Source: Candidatus Magasanikiibacteriota bacterium (GTDB lineage Bacteria > Patescibacteriota > Patescibacteriia > Magasanikbacterales > UBA922). From it: a stretch of DNA of 50,345 nucleotides. The stretch is taken from assembly GCA_018652595.1 (NCBI GenBank), contig JABIBU010000022.1, forward strand, positions 1 through 50,345, written 5' to 3'. The position numbers and the translations under genes were made by a program. Below, one piece after another: positions 43,205-50,345 of the stretch (positions within the stretch are counted from its first letter, which is position 1; each line of letters begins with the position of its first letter). The notes under the pieces were generated by a model, which searched no databases, was not told where the DNA came from, and saw only the letters and a program-made list of their open reading frames with translations.

Positions 43205-43882
43205 ATGTCAAAAAGAATGTCCGACCTCGAGACTATGGTCGAAAAAGATAAAGTCTACACTCTAGATGAAGCCATTGAGCTCGTCAAAAAAACAAGCAAT
43301 GTAAAATTCGACGCCTCTGTTGAAGTACATGCTCGATTAGGAACTGATCCAAAAAAGTCTGACCAACAAATCAGATCCACTGTTATTTTACCTCATGGTA
43401 CTGGTAAGACAAAAAAAGTAGCTGCTTTTGTTGGTGAAAAAGATGAAAAAATAGCAAAAGAAGCTGGTGCTGATCTAGTGTGTGGAGAAGAAGAAATCAA
43501 AAAAATAAAAGATACTGGTAAGGTAGACTTTGATATTGCTGTAGCCACTCCAGAGATGATGCCAAAGCTAGCTGTCGCAGCCAAAGTATTAGGACCAAAA
43601 GGAATCATGCCAAACCCAAAAACTGGCACAGTTGATGCCGATGTAAAGAAAATGGTTGAAGAAATCAAAAAAGGTAAAGCTGCTTTCAAAAATGATGATA
43701 CCAGTAATATCCACCAAGCAATTGGTAAAGTTAGTTTTGATAATTCAAAACTAAAAGAAAACTTTGAGGCTTTCATCGATGCTCTGAAAAAAAATAAGCC
43801 AACCACAATGAAAGGAATTTACATAAAAGCCCTATACCTAACTTCTAGCATGGGACCTAGTGTGAAAGTAGAGATTAGTTAA
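43205..43882 (+). CDS. rplA: 50S ribosomal protein L1
   Basis: A 225-residue L1. DASVEVHARLGTDPKKSDQQIRSTVILPHGTGKTKKVAAF, LGPKGIMPNPKTGTV, and the C-terminal return strand (GIYIKALYLTSSMGPSVKVE) are characteristic. L1 forms the mobile L1 stalk and often represses its own mRNA. Some CPR lineages lack L1, so its presence narrows the affiliation. It is separate from rplK and has its own promoter and a strong terminator. Confidence 0.97.
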   Translation: MSKRMSDLETMVEKDKVYTLDEAIELVKKTSNVKFDASVEVHARLGTDPKKSDQQIRSTVILPHGTGKTKKVAAFVGEKDEKIAKEAGADLVCGEEEIKKIKDTGKVDFDIAVATPEMMPKLAVAAKVLGPKGIMPNPKTGTVDADVKKMVEEIKKGKAAFKNDDTSNIHQAIGKVSFDNSKLKENFEAFIDALKKNKPTTMKGIYIKALYLTSSMGPSVKVEIS

Positions 43883-43887
43883 TAATA

Positions 43888-43913
43888 ACACCGCTATCTT
43901 AGCGGTGTTTTTT
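43888..43913 (+). terminator. Intrinsic terminator of rplA
   Basis: ACACCGCT/AGCGGTGT around a 5-nt loop, then TTTTT. Confidence 0.92.
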
Positions 43914-43922
43914 GTATATCTT

Positions 43923-44969
43923 ATGTTTATAATAGCAGGAATAGGACTAAACTCCTTTTCTGAAGACAAAATAAGAAAAATAATATTAGCCGGTGCTGAC
44001 GTACTCCGCTATAATTTTTCTTATAGATCAATAGAGGCAAACGCAAAACACATACAAGTGGCCAAGGAAATAATAGACGAACTTAACACATCAGCAAAAA
44101 TATTAATAGACTTTCCAATTGGAAAGGTTCGTCTGGGTGATTTTGATACCAAAATACTCGGGGTCAGAGAAGGTGAAGATTTTATATTACGTTCTGGAAA
44201 TTACAGTCCCGACTGCACACAATTCATCCCAGTACAGCTAGATAAACTTGGAGAAAAGGTACGATTACACCAAACTATAACTATAGGCGATGGTGAGATA
44301 GCAATGCAAGTTACGCAAATAATTGACCACAGCTCTATAAAAGTCAAAGTGTTAAATAATGGAGCTATACGCTTCATGAAAAGTTTTAATGCTGAACAAT
44401 TCTTTACTGAAGAAGAAATGTTGGAAAAATATAAAAAAATTATTAACAAAATTAACATAATCAAACCCCACTTAATTGCCTTCTCTTTCATCAATACGGA
44501 AACAAATGAAGAAATAAAAAAATTCTTAGCTCAGAAAATACCAAATAGTAACAGTGGGCCAAAAAAGATAATAAAAATAGAAAATCGTGAAGGCTTGTCT
44601 AGAATAAAAGAAATATGTCAGGATAATTTTTATGATATGATTATGATAGACAGAGGTGAGCTGGGTGTAAACCTACCTTTCGAAGACTTGGGAATAATCC
44701 AAAAAGAAATAACCAGAATAGCTAAAAAGTTTAAAAAGCCAATAATCGTGTCCACACAAATTCTTGAAAGTACTATAAATAACTATACACCCTACAGATC
44801 AGATATTTATGGTTTAACAAATATGGTACTAGACGGAGTAGACGGTATAATGTTGTGCCAGGAAACAGCCGTAGGACTACGTCCCGCTTATTCGATATCT
44901 GTAGCCAAGAAAATAATTGAAAAATCAAAAATATACAAAAACAGACTGATAAAAAAAGATTATGAATAG
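43923..44969 (+). CDS. Truncated pyruvate-kinase-like barrel protein
   Basis: A 348-residue protein from MFIIAGIGLNS. The pyruvate kinase barrel is recognisable: GADVLRYNFSYRS, KILIDFPIGKVR, the catalytic-lysine segment IIKIENREGLSRI, IDRGELGVNLP (RGDLGVE in standard enzymes) and STQILESTINNYTPYRSDIYGLTNMVLDGVDGIMLCQETAVG. The family's C-terminal (allosteric) domain, ~120 residues, is missing and the B domain is reduced. It may have lost regulation or serve another PEP/pyruvate reaction. Its last 8 nt overlap the PEP-utiliser gene. Confidence 0.75.
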   Translation: MFIIAGIGLNSFSEDKIRKIILAGADVLRYNFSYRSIEANAKHIQVAKEIIDELNTSAKILIDFPIGKVRLGDFDTKILGVREGEDFILRSGNYSPDCTQFIPVQLDKLGEKVRLHQTITIGDGEIAMQVTQIIDHSSIKVKVLNNGAIRFMKSFNAEQFFTEEEMLEKYKKIINKINIIKPHLIAFSFINTETNEEIKKFLAQKIPNSNSGPKKIIKIENREGLSRIKEICQDNFYDMIMIDRGELGVNLPFEDLGIIQKEITRIAKKFKKPIIVSTQILESTINNYTPYRSDIYGLTNMVLDGVDGIMLCQETAVGLRPAYSISVAKKIIEKSKIYKNRLIKKDYE

Positions 44970-46071
44970 AAAAAAAATAATGGAGGAAAAAATGCCGTCT
45001 TTGACTGAATGGCTTGAAAAAATAAAATTTGAGGATTTACATAAAATAACAGAAGAAGATGAGACAAAATGGAAAAGACTGGGCGACCTACACAGCCTCT
45101 TTGGTCTTAAAACGCCCAATTTGGCAAGGCTTTCATTAGATGATATCCTAGATAAAAGTAAAAATTTTAGAAGACTACTTAAAAACAAAAAATATAAAAA
45201 TTGCACCTGGAGAATAATACCAAAAAATTCTGATTCAAAAAAAATGAGAATTAGAGGAAAAACTTTCAAAGGTAACGTAAGGTGGTTTAACAAACAAAAT
45301 TTTGATTGTAGCAAATACAACCACGTAGAACTCATACCTCATCACAAAAACACCTTGTATTCTGGCATCTTTGTAGTTACAGGTAATTCTGTTTGGGGGG
45401 AGATCATAAAAGGAGAGCTATGGCAACTAGCTTATGGACTACACAAAAAAATTCCTTTTGTCTTTCCCTACAATTTTTTTAAAAAAACAAAGGGAGAAAT
45501 ATACAACAACAAAAAAATTTACAAGATAGTGCTTGAAGCCATGAGACAACTAGAAGTAGAAGATGAAAACACAAAAGAAAAATTGAGAAAAAAATATAAT
45601 GCCAAATTTACCGAAATGAATCACCTTAAAGGTTATTTTGAGTTTGTAGTTTGGCCAAAAAATGAAGTGGTCTTTATGGAGTATAGCCCCTTACTTTATG
45701 AAAGGTTAAAAAAAATAGATTTTACCCCGCCCACCGAAGGAAAGAATTTACTTACTGGCATGTGTGGTTGTCCAGGAGAGGTAGTAGGCAATGTACAGAT
45801 AGTTAGAGATCCAAATAAAGACGACTTTGAAGAGGATGACATAATGGTTTCCAAAGTAATAACGAAAGATTTCTTGCCATTACTTAAAAAAGCAAAGGCA
45901 ATCATAACGGAACAAGGAAATATACTATCACATTTTTCCATAGTATCCAGAGAATTAAATATCCCCCACCTAGTATTGGTAAAAGGGGCGCTCAGAAAAC
46001 TAAAAAATGGTGATCGGATAAAGATGGATGCTAAAAATGGAATAATAAAAATATTAAAAAATGAGGCATAG
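44962..46071 (+). CDS. PEP-utiliser swivel-domain protein
   Basis: A 369-residue protein with internal candidate starts at residues 7 and 11. The N-terminal ~260 residues are unrecognised, basic and ATP-grasp-like only in suggestion. The C-terminal ~100 residues are a PEP-utilising mobile domain: GMCGCPGEVVGNVQIVRD, VSKVITKDFLPLLKKAKAIITEQGN and ILSHFSIVSRELNIPHLVL, containing the His that carries phosphate in PEP synthase and PPDK. It overlaps the pyruvate-kinase-like gene by 8 nt, so they are translationally coupled. A joint PEP/pyruvate function is likely but unproven. Confidence 0.7.
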   Translation: MNRKKIMEEKMPSLTEWLEKIKFEDLHKITEEDETKWKRLGDLHSLFGLKTPNLARLSLDDILDKSKNFRRLLKNKKYKNCTWRIIPKNSDSKKMRIRGKTFKGNVRWFNKQNFDCSKYNHVELIPHHKNTLYSGIFVVTGNSVWGEIIKGELWQLAYGLHKKIPFVFPYNFFKKTKGEIYNNKKIYKIVLEAMRQLEVEDENTKEKLRKKYNAKFTEMNHLKGYFEFVVWPKNEVVFMEYSPLLYERLKKIDFTPPTEGKNLLTGMCGCPGEVVGNVQIVRDPNKDDFEEDDIMVSKVITKDFLPLLKKAKAIITEQGNILSHFSIVSRELNIPHLVLVKGALRKLKNGDRIKMDAKNGIIKILKNEA

Positions 46072-46083
46072 ACCTCATTTTTT
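46057..46083 (+). terminator. Intrinsic terminator overlapping the PEP-utiliser gene end
   Basis: AAAAAATGAGG and CCTCATTTTTT pair over 11 bp; the left arm contains the last codons. Confidence 0.88.
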
Positions 46084-46088
46084 AATAC

Positions 46089-46117
46089 TTGCCCAGATCC
46101 CCAATTTCTGCTAAAAT
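46089..46117 (+). promoter_or_regulatory. Promoter of the thymidylate operon
   Basis: TTGCCC, 17 nt, TAAAAT, about 25 nt before the dCMP deaminase ATG. Confidence 0.6.
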
Positions 46118-46142
46118 ACACACAGAATTTAACTATAAAAAT

Positions 46143-46610
46143 ATGGAAAAAAGCCGTGAAAACTATATATCTTGGGATGAGTGCTTTATGCGTATGAGCT
46201 ATGTAATTGCCGAAAGATCAAAGGACCCAAGCACCCAAGTTGGAGCTGTTATTGTAAACGAACAAAATGTAGTAGTTGGCTTGGGATACAATGGCTTCCC
46301 GAGAGGAATAGAAAATAAAGACTTGCCCTGGGATAGAACTGGTGACCTACTTGATACAAAATACCCATACGTTGTTCATGCCGAAGCTAACGCGATCTTC
46401 AACTCAAATTCCAAAACCAAAGATTGCCGAATCTATGTAAAATTATTTCCATGCAACGAGTGTGCCAAAGCCATTATCCAAAATAGTATCAAAGAAGTAA
46501 TCTTTGAAAGTGACAAATACCATGATGAAGATATTTTCATTGCCTCTAGAAAACTATTAGATCGGGCTGGAGTAAAATATAGACAATATCTTTCAGATGG
46601 AGGCACCTAA
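46143..46610 (+). CDS. dCMP deaminase family protein
   Basis: A 155-residue zinc deaminase. HAEANAIF and PCNECAKAII give the zinc ligands and the proton-shuttling Glu. SKDPSTQVGAVIVNEQNVVVGLGYNGFPRG is the dCMP-deaminase hallmark that separates it from cytidine and guanine deaminases. It converts dCMP to dUMP for ThyA. The start at 46143 is used because the upstream in-frame codons lie in the promoter. First gene of the operon. Confidence 0.93.
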   Translation: MEKSRENYISWDECFMRMSYVIAERSKDPSTQVGAVIVNEQNVVVGLGYNGFPRGIENKDLPWDRTGDLLDTKYPYVVHAEANAIFNSNSKTKDCRIYVKLFPCNECAKAIIQNSIKEVIFESDKYHDEDIFIASRKLLDRAGVKYRQYLSDGGT

Positions 46611-46623
46611 TACAGATAATAAT

Positions 46624-47178
46624 ATGAAAATAATAATCGGCCTAGTAGGAGAGATCTCTGCTGGCAAAACCACTGTTACAGACTATTTAAAGAAAAATAA
46701 CAATGCAATATCTTTTCGTTTTTCAGATATGCTAAGAGATGTACTAGACAGAATGTACATAGAAACAAACCGAAAAAACCTTCAAGGGATTTCTACTATA
46801 TTGAGGCAAGAGTTTGGGGACGACACCATGTCTAGAGTAATTGCCGAAGATGTAAAAAACTCTACAGAGGATTTTATTATTGTGGAGGGCATACGCAGGC
46901 CCACTGATATTACTTACCTAAAAGAATTACCAGAATTCAAATTCATAGCGGTAAACACAAATGAAAAACTTAGATACGAGCGTCTAATAGAGCGATCTGA
47001 AAATGCCGATGACAAAACCAAAACCTGGGAACAATTTCAAGAAGATGGAAAACAAGAAGCAGAAGGTAAAGTAAAAGAAATCGCAGATCAAGCTGATTTT
47101 ACCCTAGACAATAACGGGACTTTGGAAGAAACATATAAGCAAGTAGACATTATTATTGAAAAAATAAAGTCGGTGTAA
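46624..47178 (+). CDS. P-loop nucleoside/nucleotide kinase-like protein (UPF0200/dephospho-CoA-kinase-like)
   Basis: A 184-residue P-loop protein from MKIIIGLVGE. Walker A is GEISAGKTT, and IVEGIRRPTDITYLKEL plus an Arg-rich LID-like stretch (RYERLIERSE) follow the UPF0200 pattern of adenylate/dNMP kinases. In this operon it may phosphorylate a deoxynucleotide, but the substrate is not indicated by sequence. It lies 13 nt after the deaminase stop and 8 nt before dut. Confidence 0.7.
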   Translation: MKIIIGLVGEISAGKTTVTDYLKKNNNAISFRFSDMLRDVLDRMYIETNRKNLQGISTILRQEFGDDTMSRVIAEDVKNSTEDFIIVEGIRRPTDITYLKELPEFKFIAVNTNEKLRYERLIERSENADDKTKTWEQFQEDGKQEAEGKVKEIADQADFTLDNNGTLEETYKQVDIIIEKIKSV

Positions 47179-47186
47179 TTCATATT

Positions 47187-47612
47187 ATGAAAATAAAAAT
47201 AAAAAAATTAAAGCCTGAGGCGATTTTACCTGATTATGCCCACCCAGGTGATGTCGGCATGGATATGTATAGCTTAGAAGACGCTGAATTGAAACCAGGA
47301 GAAAGAAAGATATTTTTTACTGGCTGGTCATTAGAATTTGAAAATGGGTATGCCGCAATTGTAAAAGACAAAGGCGGACCTCCAGTAAAATACGGGTTCC
47401 ATACTATGGGCGGTGTATTTGATGCCGGTTATCGTGGAGAATATAATGTAAATATTATAAACTTGAGTAAGGAAGTCGTACACATAAAAAAGGGCCAGAA
47501 AATAGCTCAGCTAATAATCTATCCCGTGGTTATAGCAGACCTAGAAGAGGTGGGGGAACTATCTGATTCCTCTCGCGGCGAAGGGCGCATGGGAAGTACT
47601 GGAGAATTTTAA
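47187..47612 (+). CDS. dut: dUTP diphosphatase
   Basis: A 141-residue dUTPase, the trimeric type. Motif 1 is HPGDVGMDMYS, motif 3 is YGFHTMGGVFDAGYRGEYNV, and the C-terminal GRMGSTG contains the Gly-rich motif 5 that closes over the active site. It removes dUTP and supplies dUMP. Motif 2 appears as DKGGPPVKYG in place of the usual GRSGLA-like segment, so the serine is substituted; this is worth checking but is common in distant dUTPases. Confidence 0.87.
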   Translation: MKIKIKKLKPEAILPDYAHPGDVGMDMYSLEDAELKPGERKIFFTGWSLEFENGYAAIVKDKGGPPVKYGFHTMGGVFDAGYRGEYNVNIINLSKEVVHIKKGQKIAQLIIYPVVIADLEEVGELSDSSRGEGRMGSTGEF

Positions 47613-47618
47613 AATACT

Positions 47619-48491
47619 ATGCAATCATACTTAAATATTGTAAAAAACATTTTAGAAAACGGCACAGAAAAAGCCGACCGTACTGGCACAGGTGTAAAAA
47701 GCGTGGCTGGTGTTATGTTTGAGCACGACATGAGCACAGGTTTTCCTTTGCTAACAACCAAAAAAATGCCTTTCAAAGTAATGGCAGCTGAATTAGAATT
47801 TTTTATAAAAGGCCTGACTGATAAACAATGGCTTAAAGATAGAAACTGCCACATTTGGGATGATTGGTGTAGCCCAGACAAAGTTCCTTATGCTCATGAT
47901 GAAGAGACCAAAAAGAAAATGGCAGAAGAACGTGATCTTGGCCCTATTTACGGTTTTCAATGGCGCCACTTCAATGCTGATTATAAAAATTATGACACAG
48001 ACTATACTAGGCAGGGTGTAGATCAATTTAAAAAACTGATAAATACAATAAAAAACAACCCAACTGATCGTCGTATGATGGTAATGGCCTGGAATCCGGC
48101 AATGTTGGAACATATGGCTCTACCACCGTGTCATTACAATTTTCAAATTACAATAACAGGAGATAAATTGAATCTAATGTGGAATCAGAGATCAGTTGAT
48201 GTGGCCCTCGGCCTACCTTTCAATATTTCTAGCTATGCCCTACTCCTACACCTACTTGCAAAAGAAACTGGATACAAAGAAGGTCGCCTGGTAGGATTCC
48301 TCGGTGATACACATATTTATTCCAATCACTCTGAAGGAATGAAAGAACAACTTGAACGAGATCCAAATAAATATTCACTACCACACGTTGAAACCGAAAA
48401 CTTTACTAGTATTTTTGATTGGGAATATACTGATAGCAAAATTGTGGGTTATGAAAGTTATGATAGAATCAAATTTCCTATAGCAATATAA
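47619..48491 (+). CDS. thyA: Thymidylate synthase (ThyA)
   Basis: A 290-residue ThyA. RTGTGVKSVAGVMFEHDMSTGFPLLTTKKM, the active-site cysteine in LPPCHYNFQI, QRSVDVALGLPFNISSYALL and NHSEGMKEQL are all intact. It methylates dUMP with methylene-tetrahydrofolate, making dihydrofolate for the following DHFR. It starts 6 nt after dut and ends 5 nt before folA. Confidence 0.97.
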   Translation: MQSYLNIVKNILENGTEKADRTGTGVKSVAGVMFEHDMSTGFPLLTTKKMPFKVMAAELEFFIKGLTDKQWLKDRNCHIWDDWCSPDKVPYAHDEETKKKMAEERDLGPIYGFQWRHFNADYKNYDTDYTRQGVDQFKKLINTIKNNPTDRRMMVMAWNPAMLEHMALPPCHYNFQITITGDKLNLMWNQRSVDVALGLPFNISSYALLLHLLAKETGYKEGRLVGFLGDTHIYSNHSEGMKEQLERDPNKYSLPHVETENFTSIFDWEYTDSKIVGYESYDRIKFPIAI

Positions 48492-48496
48492 ATTTT

Positions 48497-48973
48497 ATGA
48501 GTATAACACTCGTCGCAGCAATATCAAAAAATCTCTGCATTGGCAAGGACAATGACCTACCTTGGGATATCCCAGAAGATATGGAGCATATGAGAGCCGC
48601 AACTCTTGGAAAAGTTTTGATAATGGGAAGAAAAACCTGGGAATCAATTCCAGAACATCGCCGCCCCCTACCAAAACGAACTAATGTAGTTATTACTCGC
48701 AATAAAAATTACGAATTACCAAAAGGAGCAGAGAGATTTGATTCGATTGACGAAGCTGTCGAAGCTCACAAAGACGAAGAAATCGTAGGCTTTGGCGGTC
48801 AGCGTATTTTTGAAGAGATGATAAAAATTGCCGATGAACTAGATTTAACTTTAGTTGATCAAGAAATTGAAGAATGCCATGCTTTCTTCCCGGCGATTGA
48901 TCCAGCTATCTGGCGAGAAAGTGACAGAGATGATCGTGACGGTTTTAGTTTTGTAAAATATACTCGTAAATAA
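48497..48973 (+). CDS. folA: Dihydrofolate reductase
   Basis: A 158-residue DHFR. ITLVAAISKNLCIGKDNDLPWDIPEDMEHM holds the substrate-binding motif with the acidic active-site residue; GKVLIMGRKTWESIP and VVITRNKNY bind NADPH; GFGGQRIFEEM is the second phosphate-binding loop. It regenerates tetrahydrofolate consumed by ThyA. Complete, and in the usual order after thyA. Confidence 0.95.
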   Translation: MSITLVAAISKNLCIGKDNDLPWDIPEDMEHMRAATLGKVLIMGRKTWESIPEHRRPLPKRTNVVITRNKNYELPKGAERFDSIDEAVEAHKDEEIVGFGGQRIFEEMIKIADELDLTLVDQEIEECHAFFPAIDPAIWRESDRDDRDGFSFVKYTRK

Positions 48974-48980
48974 ACATTCT

Positions 48981-49658
48981 ATGCAAAGAGGATTATTCAT
49001 AATGATAGAAGGGACCGATGGTTCGGGAAAAGGAACACAAACTGATATTTTGGTTGATCGCCTTAGAAAAGAAAAAGTAGAAGTAGAGCAAATTAGCTTT
49101 CCTCAGTATGGCGAGCCAAGTGCTTTTTTGGTAGAAGAATATTTAAATGGTAAGTATGGCAGTGCCGAAGAAGTCGGACCATACAAAGCATCAATTTTAT
49201 ATGCAACCGATAGGTTTGCCGCCGCGCCAAAGATTAAACAATGGCTAAAAGAAGGAAAAATAGTTATTGCCAACAGATATGTTGCGTCCAATATGGGACA
49301 TCAGGGAGGAAAGATAAAAGATATTGATGAACGTAAAAAATACTTTGATTGGAATTACAATCTCGAATATGAAATCTTAGAAATACCAAGACCAACTGTA
49401 AATTTGATACTACATGTCACTCCTGAGATATCCCAGCAGTTAGTTGATAAAAAAGAAGAACGGGAATATTTGAAAGGCAAAAAACGTGATATTCACGAGG
49501 ACGACCTAAACCATCTAGCTGATGCAGAGCAAGCTTACGTTGAGATTGCAAAGACCTATCCTGAATTTAAGCTGATTGAATGCGTAGAAGATGATAGTAT
49601 CTTACCTCCAGAGCAAATTCATGCTATAATATGGGAAGAAATTAAAAAATACTTATAA
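48981..49658 (+). CDS. tmk: Thymidylate kinase
   Basis: A 225-residue P-loop dTMP kinase. Walker A is GTDGSGKGTQ, the DRX motif appears as ATDRF (~72) and NRYVASNMGHQGGK is the substrate/base motif, followed by a LID region (RDIHEDDLNHLADA). It phosphorylates dTMP to dTDP and closes the dCMP-to-dTDP route encoded by the operon. It begins 8 nt after folA. Confidence 0.94.
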   Translation: MQRGLFIMIEGTDGSGKGTQTDILVDRLRKEKVEVEQISFPQYGEPSAFLVEEYLNGKYGSAEEVGPYKASILYATDRFAAAPKIKQWLKEGKIVIANRYVASNMGHQGGKIKDIDERKKYFDWNYNLEYEILEIPRPTVNLILHVTPEISQQLVDKKEEREYLKGKKRDIHEDDLNHLADAEQAYVEIAKTYPEFKLIECVEDDSILPPEQIHAIIWEEIKKYL

Positions 49659-49674
49659 CACTTAACAAAAACAT

Positions 49675-50345
49675 ATGTTAATTAGTGCAAAAGAAATAAT
49701 TTTGCAGAGCATCGAGCTTTACAAAAAAAACACCCACCTGTTTATAAAGTACATGCTTGTGCTTTTTATTCCAACTGGAATTATCGCTATTCTTGGGGCT
49801 GTCTTGGGTACTACCGGACAAATGGTATACTTTTATGGTTTTGGCACGACCTTATTACTGTATATTCTACTAATTATTTTGGGTTCAATTGTAGGTCTTT
49901 GGATATCAATGGCTTTTATAAAAACAATCTACGCCAGTTATGAAAATAAGGCCACTCCAGACATGAAGCCAAACTTCTTATCTATAAAACAATTAATTAT
50001 TCCAGCAATACTAGTATCTATTTTAAATGCCTTAATCGTTCTCGGTGGCTTTATTTTATTAATTGTACCTGGAATTATTTTTGCAGTTTGGTTTGCTTTT
50101 GCCGTATATGATATAGCCATAGATAATACAAAAGAACCAATTCAAGCTTTAAAAAATAGTAAAAAGCTAGTCGATGGACGCTGGTGGGAAGTGTTTTGGC
50201 GCTTGGCCGCCCCTGGTCTAGTTTTTACAATTGGTGCAATGATACTACAAAAACTTATTAGCTGGCCACTAAACTTTGCAGTAAAGACAGCAATAGACAG
50301 CTCATTTTCATTTTTCTTTCTAATAGCACTAGGAGCAGTATTAAA
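49675..50345 (+). CDS. Membrane protein, partial (runs off the window)
   Basis: At least 223 residues with about six hydrophobic segments: KYMLVLFIPTGIIAILGAVL, YGFGTTLLLYILLIILGSIV and VSILNALIVLGGFILLIVP. VDGRWWEVFWRL and IAIDNTKEPIQALKNS are features of the DUF7847/GDPD-N-like YIP-related membrane family, so I assign that only tentatively. The ATG is 17 nt after the tmk stop. Confidence 0.6.
   Translation, partial: MLISAKEIILQSIELYKKNTHLFIKYMLVLFIPTGIIAILGAVLGTTGQMVYFYGFGTTLLLYILLIILGSIVGLWISMAFIKTIYASYENKATPDMKPNFLSIKQLIIPAILVSILNALIVLGGFILLIVPGIIFAVWFAFAVYDIAIDNTKEPIQALKNSKKLVDGRWWEVFWRLAAPGLVFTIGAMILQKLISWPLNFAVKTAIDSSFSFFFLIALGAVL

Overview
The window looks like a chromosomal segment of a Patescibacteria/CPR (Parcubacteria-type) bacterium. 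It is AT-rich with compact genes. Most native genes lack a clear Shine-Dalgarno motif, and tracts of Lys/Glu-rich sequence are added to NusA, RNase J, L31, L25 and GyrB. The proteins are typical of that group: a D1-only membrane-anchored Clp-like ATPase, DUF3048, Gmad2 and Kazal lipoproteins, and a SLC13/ArsB-type carrier. Short palindromic repeats are scattered between and even inside genes. UGA is used as a normal stop (for example for the YraN-like and RodA genes), so the recoded lineages are unlikely. I found no tRNA, rRNA or CRISPR array.

Layout. 0-4.2 kb (minus): O-antigen-ligase-like protein, a nucleotidyltransferase-like protein, two small proteins and YidC, with a 184-bp element bounded by perfect inverted repeats. 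4.4-8.2 kb: FAD oxidoreductase, YwbE-like protein and NusA. 8.4-12.4 kb (minus): an apparent operon of a small membrane protein, a methyltransferase, a YraN-like nuclease, the Clp-like ATPase, and a surface protein split by an in-frame UGA. 12.6-21.6 kb: MATE exporter, Gmad2 lipoprotein, TrpS, a GC-rich pair of tiny genes, a TrpR-family regulator with a palindromic operator, RNase J, a GIY-YIG protein between inverted repeats, a peptide-binding protein and SecG.

21.7-24.4 kb holds the most striking system, a complete diversity-generating retroelement (DGR). It has a reverse transcriptase (minus), an Avd accessory protein on the opposite strand, a template repeat, a long hairpin, and a GC-rich target gene whose last ~125 nt are the variable repeat. 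Between 23152 and 23272, 30 of 35 template adenines (coding sense) differ in the variable repeat, against 1 of 86 other positions. The reverse-transcriptase start region contains a run of ten G.

24.4-36.7 kb: L31, RF1, a membrane glycosyltransferase, PrmC, the SLC13-type carrier with a TrmB-family regulator, a GC-rich small membrane protein, DUF3048, L25, RodA and several hypothetical genes. 36.8-43.9 kb (plus): GyrB, SecE-NusG-L11, a D-2-hydroxyacid dehydrogenase, a Kazal lipoprotein and L1 with a structured leader. 43.9-46.1 kb: a truncated pyruvate-kinase-like barrel followed by a PEP-utiliser swivel-domain protein. 46.1-49.7 kb: a thymidylate operon (dCMP deaminase, P-loop kinase, dUTPase, ThyA, DHFR, Tmk), then a membrane protein cut by the window edge.

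Promoters read by eye are strikingly uniform (TTGNNN, exactly 17 nt, TANNNT), and most units end in clear intrinsic terminators.
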